DNA of 64,000 nucleotides, taken from Hyphomicrobium sp. Its GTDB lineage: Bacteria > Pseudomonadota > Alphaproteobacteria > Rhizobiales > Hyphomicrobiaceae. Where the stretch lies: the NCBI GenBank assembly GCA_030148425.1, contig JASBTM010000008.1, positions 736,285 through 800,284 of the forward strand. Direction: 5' to 3'. The notes beneath the pieces are model-generated. The model was not told where the DNA came from. It made no database searches and saw nothing but the letters and a program-made list of their open reading frames with translations. The position numbers were made by a program, and so were the translations under genes. Below are positions 9,110 to 18,067 of the stretch, in pieces. Within the stretch, counting starts at the first letter, position 1; each line of letters begins with the position of its first letter.

Positions 9110-10930
9110 ATGCGTGGAAAGATTCTAGCAGCAGGGCTGGCGATGTCCGCCTTGCTGAGTTCGCCGGTCTGGGCGAACGAAGACCTCATCAAACTCTCGA
9201 AAGACCCCGCCAACTGGGCGATGCAGAACGGCGACTATTCCGGTCACCGTTATTCGACGCTCAATCAGATCACCACTGATAACGTCGGCCAGCTGAAAGT
9301 GGCATGGACGTTCTCGACAGGCGTTCTTCGTGGCCATGAAGGCAGCCCGCTTGTCATCGGCGACTCGATGTACCTGGCGACGCCGTTCCCCAACGTCGTC
9401 TACGCGATCAACCTCGCCGACGAACAGAAAATCATCTGGAAATACATCCCCAAGCAGGACCCCTCGGTCATCTCCGTGATGTGCTGTGACACGGTCACCC
9501 GCGGTATTTCCTACGCCGAAGGCAAGATCTTCCTTTATCAGGCCGACACGACGCTCGTCGCGCTCGATGCCAAGACCGGCAAGGAAGTCTGGAAAGTCGC
9601 CAACGGCGACGCCAAGAACGCCGAAACCGGCACCGCTCCTGCGATGATCGCGAAAGACAAAGTCATCGTTGGCATCTCGGGCGGCGAATACGGCGTCCGC
9701 GGTTCGATCACCGCTTACGACATCAATAGCGGCAAGAAAGTCTGGCGCGCTTATTCGACAGGCCCGGACTACGAGGTTCTCCTCGATCCCGAAAAGACCC
9801 TGTCGCTCGGCAAGCCGGTCGGCGCAGACTCCTCCCTCAAGACCTGGAACGGCGATCAGTGGAAGATCGGCGGCGGTACGACTTGGGGCTACATGGCCTA
9901 TGATCCGGAACTTAACCTGATCTACTACGGCACCGGCAACCCCGGCACGTGGAACCCTGTCCAGCGCGCCGGCAAAGACGGCAAGCCGATCGATCAGAAG
10001 TGGACGATGACTCACTTCGCCCGCGATCCTGACACCGGCGTGGCCAAGTGGGCCTATCAGATGACGCCGTTCGACGAGTGGGACTACGACGGCATCAACG
10101 AGCCGATCCTCGCTGACATCGACGTCAAGGGCGAGAAGCGCAAAGTCGAAGTTCACTTCGACCGTAACGGCTTCGCCTACACCCTCGATCGCGCCACCGG
10201 CGAGCCGCTCGTCGCCGAGAAGTTCGACCCGGTCGTCAATTGGGCTTCGGGCATCGATCTCGACAAGTCGAGCCCTGAGTATGGCCGTCCGATCCGCGTG
10301 AAGAAGTATTCGACGTTCGCGCACGGCACGGACTTCGACACGAAGGGCATCTGCCCGGCGGCTCTCGGTTCCAAAGACCAGCAGCCGGCGTCGTTCTCGC
10401 AGCTGACTGGCCTGTTCTACGTTCCCGCGAACCACGTTTGCATGGACTACGAGCCCTTCAAGGTTTCGTACTCGGCAGGCCAGCCGTTCGTCGGCGCGAC
10501 CGTCTCGATGTTCCCGGCTCCGGATAAGCCCGAGCGCATGGGTAACTTCCTCGCTTGGGATGCTGGCAAGGGCAAAATCGTCTGGTCGAAGCCTGAGCAG
10601 TTCTCGGTCTGGTCGGGTGCTCTGACCACCGCTGGCGGCGTTGCTTTCTACGGCACGCTCGAGGGCTACTTCAAAGCCGTCGATCAGAAGGATGGCAAGG
10701 AACTCTATAAGTTCAAGACGCCGTCGGGCATCATCGGCAACGTCTTCACCTACATGCAGGGTGGCAAGCAGTACGTCGGCATCTTGTCCGGCATCGGCGG
10801 CTGGGCCGGCATCGGTCTTGCTGCTGGTCTGACGAACCCGAACGACGGCCTCGGCGCCGTTGGCGGTTACTCGGGTCTTGCTTCATACTCGAACCTTGGT
10901 GGCTCGCTCACCGTGTTCGCTCTGCCTTAA
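9110..10930 (+). CDS. xoxF: Lanthanide-dependent PQQ methanol dehydrogenase XoxF
   Basis: The 606-residue periplasmic quinoprotein oxidises methanol to formaldehyde or formate with PQQ and a lanthanide. The signal peptide ends at SSPVWA/NED. Diagnostic features: the vicinal cysteine pair Cys125-Cys126 (SVMCCD), metal ligands Glu193 (GGEYG), Asn277 (GTGNPG) and catalytic Asp325, plus Asp327 in DEWDYDG (322-328). The extra DYD aspartate is the lanthanide signature; calcium MxaF has Ala there. W-docking repeats are present. GGAGG selects the start at 9110. No cytochrome xoxG, xoxJ or mxa gene is adjacent, and two terminators follow, so it is transcribed alone. Confidence 0.97.
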   Translation: MRGKILAAGLAMSALLSSPVWANEDLIKLSKDPANWAMQNGDYSGHRYSTLNQITTDNVGQLKVAWTFSTGVLRGHEGSPLVIGDSMYLATPFPNVVYAINLADEQKIIWKYIPKQDPSVISVMCCDTVTRGISYAEGKIFLYQADTTLVALDAKTGKEVWKVANGDAKNAETGTAPAMIAKDKVIVGISGGEYGVRGSITAYDINSGKKVWRAYSTGPDYEVLLDPEKTLSLGKPVGADSSLKTWNGDQWKIGGGTTWGYMAYDPELNLIYYGTGNPGTWNPVQRAGKDGKPIDQKWTMTHFARDPDTGVAKWAYQMTPFDEWDYDGINEPILADIDVKGEKRKVEVHFDRNGFAYTLDRATGEPLVAEKFDPVVNWASGIDLDKSSPEYGRPIRVKKYSTFAHGTDFDTKGICPAALGSKDQQPASFSQLTGLFYVPANHVCMDYEPFKVSYSAGQPFVGATVSMFPAPDKPERMGNFLAWDAGKGKIVWSKPEQFSVWSGALTTAGGVAFYGTLEGYFKAVDQKDGKELYKFKTPSGIIGNVFTYMQGGKQYVGILSGIGGWAGIGLAAGLTNPNDGLGAVGGYSGLASYSNLGGSLTVFALP

Positions 10931-10940
10931 TGAATCGATG

Positions 10941-10973
10941 ATGGCCCGGGCATCGCTCGGGCCATTGTTTTTC
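10941..10973 (+). terminator. Rho-independent terminator of xoxF
   Basis: ATGGCCCG pairs with CGGGCCAT, followed by TGTTTTT. It begins 10 bases after the xoxF stop codon. Confidence 0.85.
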
Positions 10974-10992
10974 CAAGTCGGCAAAAGCTTAA

Positions 10993-11023
10993 GGGAGAGG
11001 ACATCATCCTCTCCCTTTTTTTG
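10993..11023 (+). terminator. Second tandem terminator behind xoxF
   Basis: GGGAGAGGA-(CATCA)-TCCTCTCCC forms a perfect 9-bp stem followed by seven T. Together with the first it should fully insulate highly expressed xoxF. Read on the minus strand it could also serve the small gene that ends at 11059, though without a strong T-run. Confidence 0.85.
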
Positions 11024-11058
11024 CGTCTTCGATCTGGCCGAGCAAGCAACGCCGCGAC

Positions 11059-11235
11059 TTAAGCCGCGAGCTTCGCCTGCACCTTCGCTTCAGAGCCGCG
11101 ACGATCTGCGGTCACGTTACCGCCCTGCGCCTGCTTCCAGCTTTTCCAGCTCATCGTGCTGTAGGCGAGCGACACTGCGAACACGGCAAACGTGGCCATG
11201 CAAAGCATCAGATAATAAAATTCGAAAGTGGTCAT
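11059..11235 (-). CDS. 58-residue single-helix membrane protein
   Basis: The frame starts with ATG at 11235 after a near-perfect GAGGAGG and ends with TAA. The product starts MTTFEFYYLMLCMATFAV and continues in a hydrophobic helix to about residue 27. A basic/polar tail with SWKSWKQAQGG follows. The strong ribosome-binding site, the clean helix-plus-tail design and its place directly behind xoxF argue that it is real. Function and family are unknown; it could be an accessory of a membrane or respiratory complex. Confidence 0.7.
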   Translation of the reverse strand: MTTFEFYYLMLCMATFAVFAVSLAYSTMSWKSWKQAQGGNVTADRRGSEAKVQAKLAA

Positions 11236-11370
11236 CGGAGCCTCCTCAAAGACTGAGAGGCCAGCCTAAAATCGTCTGGTCGTCGCAAATTGATGCGCAT
11301 CAACCGTACGGCGGTCGAGCCGTTCGATATCGTGAGCTAAATCAGATTTCGGGCCGAAATCGCGCATTAA

Positions 11371-12303
11371 TCACGCAGCCTTGCCCGCCGTGCTGCTCTT
11401 TCGGGTCTGATTGGCGTTCTGACTCAGAAATCGGACGAAGCTGCGCACAAGCTGGCGGTCGCCGTCGCTCTTGCGGTACGCCGCGAAGTGACTCGACAGA
11501 AACTGATACGTCTGCGGCCTGATTTCCCGCATGAGTCCCTGCTTCGACCAGCTTTCACCGATATGACGCGGCAGAAAGCCGACGAAGGTCCCCGACAATA
11601 TCAGCATCACCTGCGCTTCCATTTGCACGACGTGTCCCGACGCACGCGGATGATCGGCGCGATAGAGATCGTCGAACTGCCGGTATCCGCGAACAGAGAA
11701 CAGCGCCTTCTCGACGGTCTCGCGCGTAATCGCCGACGTTGGCGCATCGAACAGCGGATGGCCTTTGCCGCAGTAAAGACCATGCGGCTCGCGATGAAGA
11801 GCAACATAGGTCACGCCTGGCGCCTTCTGAGAAAATGGCCCGATCACGACATCGCGGCGCCCGTCTGCAATCGCCTGCTCGAGATATTGCGGCGTCCCGA
11901 GTTCCAGGTCGATGAACACGCTTTCCGCGTTCTCCATGAACCGGCCGACGACGTGCTGAAGTCCGAGCGCGGGGTTCGTGACGACGCCGTCGACGATCCC
12001 GATGCGAAGCCGTCCGACGAGTTGACCATTGTATTGGCCGACTCGCTCCTCGAACGAATTGATCTCCGCAAAAAGCTTCTGCGTGGCGATATACGTCGCT
12101 TCTCCGAAGGGCGTGAGCCGAAATCCGCGTCGGCCACGCACGCACAGCTGCGCCCCAAGCCTGCGCTCAAGCGACGCAAGGTGAGTGCTGAGTGTCGGTT
12201 GCGAGAGATTGAGAGCGATCTGGGCATCGGCGAAGCTACGGGCCTCAACCAACGTCATAAACACGCGTAATAGGCGAATATCGATGTTGTCGAGCCGGCG
12301 CAT
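11371..12303 (-). CDS. LysR-family transcriptional regulator
   Basis: The product has 310 residues with an N-terminal winged helix (LLRVFMTLVEARSFADAQIA, then LSQPTLSTHLASLERRLG) and a periplasmic-binding-like effector domain. The start at 12303 follows CGGAG; a longer form from 12318 is possible. It is transcribed away from the ABC transporter/creatininase operon across a 138-bp gap, the usual position for a LysR regulator of its neighbour. In the gap TTCAA occurs twice, seven bases apart (12347-12363), a candidate contact site. The effector is probably a compound handled by the operon. Confidence 0.9.
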   Translation of the reverse strand: MRRLDNIDIRLLRVFMTLVEARSFADAQIALNLSQPTLSTHLASLERRLGAQLCVRGRRGFRLTPFGEATYIATQKLFAEINSFEERVGQYNGQLVGRLRIGIVDGVVTNPALGLQHVVGRFMENAESVFIDLELGTPQYLEQAIADGRRDVVIGPFSQKAPGVTYVALHREPHGLYCGKGHPLFDAPTSAITRETVEKALFSVRGYRQFDDLYRADHPRASGHVVQMEAQVMLILSGTFVGFLPRHIGESWSKQGLMREIRPQTYQFLSSHFAAYRKSDGDRQLVRSFVRFLSQNANQTRKSSTAGKAA

Positions 12304-12441
12304 CCGAGCACTCCGCACAAAGCCTTGTCAGATTACATCGACAGTTTTCAATGTATCGTTCAAATAATCAATATTTCCTTGGATGTTATTTTGCCCAACT
12401 CTCCGCTGCGAAAGTGATGTCGTCAGCCAGGGGTTTTCACC

Positions 12442-13470
12442 ATGCATTCTGGAACAGCTTTCCGGCGGCTTGCCGGTATTGGCCTCGCCGTAGCGTTATG
12501 GACCAGCGCGTCCATGGCTGCCTCGGTCGCACACGCCGATGAAAAGATCCGCATCCTCTGCCCGACTTGGAGCGGCTACGCGCCGGTATTCGTCGCGCAA
12601 GACCTAGGTTACTTCAAAGCGCTTGGCATCGACGTCGACATCAAGTTCGAGGACGAACGCGCCAATGTCATGGCCGCGATGGACCGCAAGGACATCGAAG
12701 TGGACATGCGGACCGTCGGTGAATACCAGGGCAAACCGCGCGATTCCAAGACGCCCGGCGTCATCATCGGCACGATCGACGAGTCTCTTGGCGGCGATGG
12801 CGTTATCGCTCCGGGGGATATCACCTCCGTCGAACAGCTGAAGGGCAAGACGGTTGCCTCCGAGCCAAACATTCCCGGCCGCTTGCTTCTCCAGATGGCG
12901 CTCAAGGCTAAGGGCCTGACGCTCGCTGATCTCGACGTGAAGCAAATCGCGACGGCCGATACCGTCGCCGTGTTCGCAGACCCTTCGATCTCTGCCGTCG
13001 TCTCCTATCAGCCTAATCTTTCGCAGGCTCTCGACAAGATCAAGCAGCGCAATCCGCACGTGCTCATTTCTTCCGCGCAGTATCCTGGCATCATCGTTGA
13101 CGTCATCATCGCCCGCCAGGACGATCTGAAAGCCAACCCCGAGAAGTACAAGAAGTTCATGATCGGCATCTTCAAAGCGATCGAGTACTTCAAGATCAAC
13201 AAAGCGGACTTCATCAAACTCTCGGCGCCGCACTTCAATCTGACGCCGGAAGAGTTTGCGGCATCGATCGAGGGCAGCCTGGAATACACCGGCTATACTC
13301 AGACTGCAGGTTATTTCGGCAAGCCCGGCGCGCCCGGCTCGCTCTACAAAGTCTTCGACGAAGTCATGAAGCTGAACCTCGAGAACGGTGCAGCCGATCA
13401 CGATCTCAAGTCGGCCGAGCAAATCGACAACGCGATCGTCTCCAGCATAACCGCCGCCGACCTCAAGTAA
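12442..13470 (+). CDS. ABC transporter substrate-binding protein (SsuA/ThiY/NMT1-like)
   Basis: The 342-residue periplasmic protein has a signal peptide ending near SVAHA/DEK. The motif PTWSGYAPVFVAQDLGYFKAL opens domain 1, as in nitrate/sulfonate/taurine-type binders. EQLKGKTVASEPNIPGRLLL and a second lobe with VDVIIARQDDLKANPEKYKK follow. It is the first gene of the operon, with permease and ATPase next. Those families bind small charged organic molecules. Given the downstream enzymes, a guanidino compound or creatinine is the inferred ligand. Confidence 0.9.
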   Translation: MHSGTAFRRLAGIGLAVALWTSASMAASVAHADEKIRILCPTWSGYAPVFVAQDLGYFKALGIDVDIKFEDERANVMAAMDRKDIEVDMRTVGEYQGKPRDSKTPGVIIGTIDESLGGDGVIAPGDITSVEQLKGKTVASEPNIPGRLLLQMALKAKGLTLADLDVKQIATADTVAVFADPSISAVVSYQPNLSQALDKIKQRNPHVLISSAQYPGIIVDVIIARQDDLKANPEKYKKFMIGIFKAIEYFKINKADFIKLSAPHFNLTPEEFAASIEGSLEYTGYTQTAGYFGKPGAPGSLYKVFDEVMKLNLENGAADHDLKSAEQIDNAIVSSITAADLK

Positions 13471-13501
13471 CCTGACGCGAACCAGCCGAGCCAACAATCC
13501 C

Positions 13502-14377
13502 GTGACCAGCGAAGCGACAGTATCGACACCGGCGGAGGGTCAGGACAGCCTGACTGCAATTCCGGTGTCAAAACCCCGGAACGTCCGGAAGCGCACCCGC
13601 AATCAATTCTTCGCGTTCCGCGGAACGCTGTCGAGGAGCGCGCAGATCATCACATCGATCAGCGCAAGCTTGTTCGTCATCGCCTTATGGGAAATCTCTA
13701 CGCGGCTCGGCTGGATCAATTCGCTTTTCCTGCCACCACCAAGCGTCACGGTGGAAACACTGTGGACCATGATCACGCAGAAACATCTGCTGTGGAACGC
13801 GGGCATTTCTACGCTCAGGGTTTGGGTTGCGTTTACGCTCTCTGTCGTCATGGCCGTGCCGATCGGTATTGCCATGTCGAGCTTCCGCGGCGTTGGCGCA
13901 GCCTTGGAACCAATTGTCGATTTCATCCGCTACCTGCCCGTTCCCGCTCTCGTTCCGTTGAGCATCATCTGGTTCGGCGTCGGTGAGACCACGAAGATTT
14001 TTCTTCTCTGGCTCGGCACCTTCTTCCAGCTCGTCCTGCTCGTCGCCGATGACATGCGCCGCGTGCCGCAGGAGTACGTCGAGATCGCCTATACGGTCGG
14101 TGCGCGCCCCTTCCAGATGCTGAAGGATGTTGCCCTTCGCGCCATGCTGCCGAATCTTTTCGATAATCTGCGCATCACGCTCGGCTGGTGCTGGACGTAC
14201 CTCATCATCGCAGAGATCGTAGCCGCCGATAACGGCTTGGGCTTCGTCATCTGGGCGGCGCGCCGATACATGAATACGTCGGAAGTGATGGCGGGCGTCG
14301 TCACCATCGGCATCATCGGCCTGCTGACCGATCAAATCCTGCGCCTCATCCACAAGCGCTTGTTCCGATATCTCTGA
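13502..14377 (+). CDS. ABC transporter permease (BPD_transp_1)
   Basis: The product is a 291-residue inner-membrane protein with a polar N-terminal extension of about 45 residues, then six predicted helices. The EAA-type coupling loop is visible around EYVEIAYTVGARPFQMLKDV. It starts with GTG at 13502, 31 bases after the binding-protein stop. It matches SsuC/TauC-type permeases. Confidence 0.92.
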   Translation: MTSEATVSTPAEGQDSLTAIPVSKPRNVRKRTRNQFFAFRGTLSRSAQIITSISASLFVIALWEISTRLGWINSLFLPPPSVTVETLWTMITQKHLLWNAGISTLRVWVAFTLSVVMAVPIGIAMSSFRGVGAALEPIVDFIRYLPVPALVPLSIIWFGVGETTKIFLLWLGTFFQLVLLVADDMRRVPQEYVEIAYTVGARPFQMLKDVALRAMLPNLFDNLRITLGWCWTYLIIAEIVAADNGLGFVIWAARRYMNTSEVMAGVVTIGIIGLLTDQILRLIHKRLFRYL

Positions 14378-14388
14378 GAGGCGCGGCC

Positions 14389-15168
14389 GTGGCACCAGAA
14401 CCCTACCTCCAATTCGACGGCATCACGAAGTTCTTCGGCGATCTCGAAGTCGTCGCTCCGACATTCAACCTTACGATCAAGCGAAACGAATTCATCGTTT
14501 TCCTTGGACCGTCGGGCTCTGGAAAAACGACTCTGATGCGCATGGTCGGCGGCCTCGAAACACCGAGCACCGGCGAAATCCGCCTCCACGGCCGGCCGAT
14601 CACCGAACCGGACCGCGACCGCGGCATGGTCTTTCAATCCTATTCGTCGTTTCCCTGGTTGACCGTCGCCGAAAACGTCGCCTACGGCATGAAGTACCGG
14701 CTCGACATGACTCCCGAGCGGAAAAAGGCGCGGCTCGATCATTATCTCAAACTCGTCGGCCTCAGCGATTTCGCGAATTCGTATCCGAACAAAGTCTCAG
14801 GCGGCATGCGCCAGCGCATTGCCATTGCCCGCACGCTTGCCGCCGGTTCGGACGTACTTCTCATGGACGAACCGTTCGGCGCTCTCGATGCCCAGCGCCG
14901 CGAGGACCTCCAGATCGAGCTTCGCCGCATCCAGCAGCAGGATGCAAAAACAATCATCTTCGTTACGCACGACGTCGACGAAGCGGTCTTCCTCGCCGAT
15001 CGCATCGTCGTTTTTTCGAAGCGGCCGGCGCGCATGCTGGAAGAAGTCGACATCGCCGCCGCGCTTGGTCCCGACCGCACGCTGGAGCTTCGCGATAGCG
15101 AGCGCTTCTTCAAGCTTCGAACGGAAGTCCTGAAATTTGTCCGCGCTGCTGCGGGCCAAGACAACTAG
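14389..15168 (+). CDS. ABC transporter ATP-binding protein (SsuB/TauB-like)
   Basis: The product has 259 residues with Walker A GPSGSGKTT (residues 42-50), Q-loop FQSYSSFPW, signature VSGGMRQR, Walker B VLLMDEP and the switch histidine in FVTHDVDEAV. The GTG start follows AGAGGCGCGGCC, 11 bases after the permease stop. It completes an importer with the two preceding genes. Confidence 0.95.
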   Translation: MAPEPYLQFDGITKFFGDLEVVAPTFNLTIKRNEFIVFLGPSGSGKTTLMRMVGGLETPSTGEIRLHGRPITEPDRDRGMVFQSYSSFPWLTVAENVAYGMKYRLDMTPERKKARLDHYLKLVGLSDFANSYPNKVSGGMRQRIAIARTLAAGSDVLLMDEPFGALDAQRREDLQIELRRIQQQDAKTIIFVTHDVDEAVFLADRIVVFSKRPARMLEEVDIAAALGPDRTLELRDSERFFKLRTEVLKFVRAAAGQDN

Positions 15169-15192
15169 AGCGCCAAGCGCCGCAGGAAAACC

Positions 15193-15966
15193 ATGTGCCT
15201 CGATCTCACAAACAAAAGCGTCCTCGTGACCGGCGCGAGCCGCGGCATCGGATTTGGCATCGCCGAAGCCTTCGCGGAGGCCAATGCTGACTTGGCCATC
15301 CTCGCCGACGACGTCACGATCCACGATGCCGCGTCGACACTTTCAAAAGCCTACGGCCGGACCGTCCGGTCGTATGTCGCCGACATCACCGACAAAGCCG
15401 CGCTGAAAAAGGTGTTCGCTGAAGTCACCAAGCTCGACGTGCTGGTCAATAACGCCGGCCTCGAGTTGATCACGCCGCTGACCGACTTGCGCGACGAAGT
15501 CGACGACACGTTCGCACGCATCATCGACATCAACGTACGCGGCACCTGGAACGTCACTCGCGCTGCGCTGCCGCTCCTCAAGCCCGGCGCGCGCATCATC
15601 AATACAGCTTCTGTCTGGGCGAAAAGCGCGGTCGGCGAATTCGCTGCCTACATCGCATCGAAGCATGCCGTCGTCGGACTGACCCGCACGTTCGCCCGCG
15701 AGCTTGGGCCTAAAGGCATCACCGTGAACGCGGTGTGCCCCGGATGGGTGCGTACCGTCGCGTCGGTCCGTTCCGCGACCGTCATGGCCGAACGCACGAA
15801 GCGGACCGAAGCCGACATCTTCGCCGATGTCGTCGCCGCGCAGTGCCTTCCGGGGCTAATGGAGCCGCCGGACGTTGCCGGACTTTATCTTTTCCTCGCG
15901 AGCGATCTCGCCGCGAACATCACCGGCCAAGCGATTGGCGTCGACCGCGGAGAATTTCTCGGATGA
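15193..15966 (+). CDS. Short-chain dehydrogenase/reductase 1
   Basis: The product has 257 residues. It has cofactor motif TGASRGIG (residues 13-20), NNAG, catalytic Ser in NTASVWAKS and YIASK as the Tyr-x3-Lys pair. It is a classical NAD(P)-dependent oxidoreductase of about 250 residues. GCAGGA precedes the start, 24 bases after the ATPase stop, and the stop overlaps the next gene. The substrate is unknown. In the operon it may oxidise an alcohol or carbinolamine formed from the imported compound. Confidence 0.88.
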   Translation: MCLDLTNKSVLVTGASRGIGFGIAEAFAEANADLAILADDVTIHDAASTLSKAYGRTVRSYVADITDKAALKKVFAEVTKLDVLVNNAGLELITPLTDLRDEVDDTFARIIDINVRGTWNVTRAALPLLKPGARIINTASVWAKSAVGEFAAYIASKHAVVGLTRTFARELGPKGITVNAVCPGWVRTVASVRSATVMAERTKRTEADIFADVVAAQCLPGLMEPPDVAGLYLFLASDLAANITGQAIGVDRGEFLG

Positions 15967-16676
15967 GCTCGGAATTCAAAAACCTGAAGGTTGTCGTGTC
16001 TGGAGCCGCAAGCGGCATCGGCCTCGCGACGGCGGATCTTTTCGAGAAAAGAGGCGCGCTTGTTGCACGCATAGATCACCTGGCCATCGACAAGGGCCTG
16101 TCGTTCAAGGCCGACCTGACAGACGAAATTCAGGTCGCCGAAGCCATCGCCGCCGCCGACAATGCGCTTGGCGGCATCGACGTGCTGGTCAACACTGCTG
16201 CCATCTTCATCTATAGCCCGCTGCTCGAAACATCCGTCGCGGACGTGCGTCGGATATTCGACGTCAATCTCGTCGGCACGTTTCTCGTAACCCGTGAGGC
16301 TGTCCGCGCGATGAAGAGCCGGGGCAAGGGCGGCAGGATCATTCTCTTCAGCTCCGAACTCGCCCAGCTCGGACGCGAGCATCACGCGGCGTACTGCGCC
16401 ACGAAGGCCGGAATCAGCGCCATGGTGCGCTGCTGGGCGAAGGAATTCGGTCCCGACATTCTCGTCAACGCCGTCGCTCCCGGCCCGACCGATACGCCCC
16501 TTCTCGATTTCGAGAATCTCCCCGACGAGTGGAAACGCCTCGAAACATCCAACCCGCTCGGCCGCATCGGCCGGCCGCAAGAAGTTGCAGAAGCCGTTCT
16601 CTTTCTCGCCGGACCCGGGTCGAGCTTCATGACGGGGCAAGTACTTGGCGTCAACGGCGGCGCATCGATGGTCTGA
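15963..16676 (+). CDS. Short-chain dehydrogenase/reductase 2
   Basis: The product has 237 residues. It has cofactor motif SGAASGIG, NTAA in place of the usual NNAG, catalytic Ser in LFSSELAQLG and YCATK for Tyr-x3-Lys. Its start overlaps the stop of the first SDR as ATGA, so the pair is translationally coupled. The N-terminal half lacks part of the second Rossmann strand region, making it shorter than usual. Possibly it forms a hetero-oligomer or a sequential oxidation step with its neighbour. Confidence 0.87.
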   Translation: MSSEFKNLKVVVSGAASGIGLATADLFEKRGALVARIDHLAIDKGLSFKADLTDEIQVAEAIAAADNALGGIDVLVNTAAIFIYSPLLETSVADVRRIFDVNLVGTFLVTREAVRAMKSRGKGGRIILFSSELAQLGREHHAAYCATKAGISAMVRCWAKEFGPDILVNAVAPGPTDTPLLDFENLPDEWKRLETSNPLGRIGRPQEVAEAVLFLAGPGSSFMTGQVLGVNGGASMV

Positions 16677-16688
16677 AGGAAGGAAGCC

Positions 16689-17477
16689 ATGACCGAACGC
16701 AATTTCATGAACGAGATGAGCTGGACGACGTACCAGAAGCGCATCGAAGCCGGCGCGATCATCCTGCTGCCTGTGGGTGCCACGGAGCAGCACGGTCCGC
16801 ATCTCCCGATGGGAACCGATGCGATGCTCTCTACTGCCGTCGCTGCCGACATCGCCAAAAAGATCGATGCCATCGTCGCGCCGGTTCTTTCGTTCGGATA
16901 CAAATCGCAGCCCAAGATGGGCGGCGGCAATCACTTCTGCGGCACGACCAGCCTCGACGCCGACACCCTCGCGCACCTCCTGCGCGACGTGATCAAAGAG
17001 TTCGCGCGCCACGGCCTCCGCCAGCTCGTTCTCATCAACGGCCACTACGAGAACATGATGTTCACGATCGAGGGCGTCGACCTCGCACGGCGTGAACTCG
17101 CCTACATGGGCATTCACGACTTCCAGGTCATGCGCCTCGAATACTGGGACTTCACCAAGCGCGAAACGATCGAGAAGATCTTCCCCGAGGGATTTCCCGG
17201 CTTTGATCTCGAGCACGCCGCCGTGATGGAAACGTCACTCATGCTCCATCACCATCCGCATCTCGTCGATATGGCCGCGTTGCCCGACGACAAGCCGGCG
17301 AGCTTCCCGCCCTACGACATGTATCCGACGCGCACCGGCTGGGTGCCCTGCTCGGGCGTGCTCTCTCCCGCGCACGGCTGTTCGGCGGAAAAAGGCAAGC
17401 TGCTTGCCGACGATTACGCCACCGGCGTCACAGCCGCCATTCGCAAGGAATTCCCGAACGTGAAGGACAAGTCATGA
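16689..17477 (+). CDS. Creatininase (creatinine amidohydrolase)
   Basis: The 262-residue product strongly resembles Pseudomonas creatininase (EC 3.5.2.10), which opens creatinine to creatine. Shared blocks run along the whole length: LPVGATEQHG, FGYKSQPKMGGGNHF, GTTSLD, LINGHYENMMF, EGVDLARREL and FPEGFPGFDLEH. Metal ligands align as Glu33, His35, Asp44, His119 and Glu121. Trp153 and His176 match the catalytic Trp154 and His178 of the Pseudomonas enzyme. The residue matching Trp174 is Phe172. The wider family includes amidases on other cyclic substrates, so creatinine is likely but unproven. The next gene overlaps its stop by ATGA. Confidence 0.88.
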   Translation: MTERNFMNEMSWTTYQKRIEAGAIILLPVGATEQHGPHLPMGTDAMLSTAVAADIAKKIDAIVAPVLSFGYKSQPKMGGGNHFCGTTSLDADTLAHLLRDVIKEFARHGLRQLVLINGHYENMMFTIEGVDLARRELAYMGIHDFQVMRLEYWDFTKRETIEKIFPEGFPGFDLEHAAVMETSLMLHHHPHLVDMAALPDDKPASFPPYDMYPTRTGWVPCSGVLSPAHGCSAEKGKLLADDYATGVTAAIRKEFPNVKDKS

Positions 17478-18067
17478 CCGAGATCCAAGTCGTCCCCGCG
17501 TGCCAAGGCCGTGCCATCGCGCTCAAAGCCGGTCAATCGATCAAGATCATCAACACGCACGGCCATCAGGTCGTCGACACCTGGGCCTTCAACGCCGACG
17601 ACCTCGGAGAATTCCTCTCGATGGAGCACATGCGTGCAGCCATCGACCGCATTCGCCCGAAGCCCGGCGACAAGCTCGTCACCAACAAGCGCCGCCCGAT
17701 CCTGACGCTCATCGAGGATACTTCGCCCGGCGTGCACGACACCTTCATCGCCGCTTGCGACATCTATCGCTATCAGGGTCTCGGCGTAACGGAATTCCAT
17801 CGCAACTGCGCCGACAATCTGCGTGAGGGCATGGCTGGACTCGGACTGACGACTCCTGAAGTCCCCTCGCCCCTCAATCTTTGGATGAACATTCCGGTGA
17901 ATGCCGACGGCAGCATCGGCTGGGAAGAGCCCGTCTCCAAGCCAGGCGATTACGTCGTCCTTAAAGCCGAGATGGATTGCATTGTTGCGATGTCCGCCTG
18001 CCCGCAAGACATCGTCTGCATCAACAAAGGCGCGCCGACCGACGCGCACTACGAGGTCATTGCATGA
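17474..18067 (+). CDS. DUF1989 protein (urea carboxylase-associated / carboxyguanidine deiminase family)
   Basis: The product has 197 residues and a DUF1989 fold signature: NTHGHQVVDTWAFN near the N-terminus, LIEDTSPGVHDTFIAACD (His88, Asp89, Cys95), RNCADNL (Cys112) and AMSACPQDIVCIN (Cys176). Paired DUF1989 proteins linked to urea/guanidine carboxylase act as carboxyguanidine deiminase. Here there is one copy and no carboxylase, so a deiminase or hydrolase on another guanidino or ureido intermediate is inferred. ATGA overlaps on both sides couple it to creatininase and the next enzyme. Confidence 0.85.
   Translation: MTEIQVVPACQGRAIALKAGQSIKIINTHGHQVVDTWAFNADDLGEFLSMEHMRAAIDRIRPKPGDKLVTNKRRPILTLIEDTSPGVHDTFIAACDIYRYQGLGVTEFHRNCADNLREGMAGLGLTTPEVPSPLNLWMNIPVNADGSIGWEEPVSKPGDYVVLKAEMDCIVAMSACPQDIVCINKGAPTDAHYEVIA

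Noticed and set aside
9125..10435. 436-codon minus-strand frame over xoxF
   Set aside because: Antisense shadow of a strongly coding gene; repetitive charged composition and no family.
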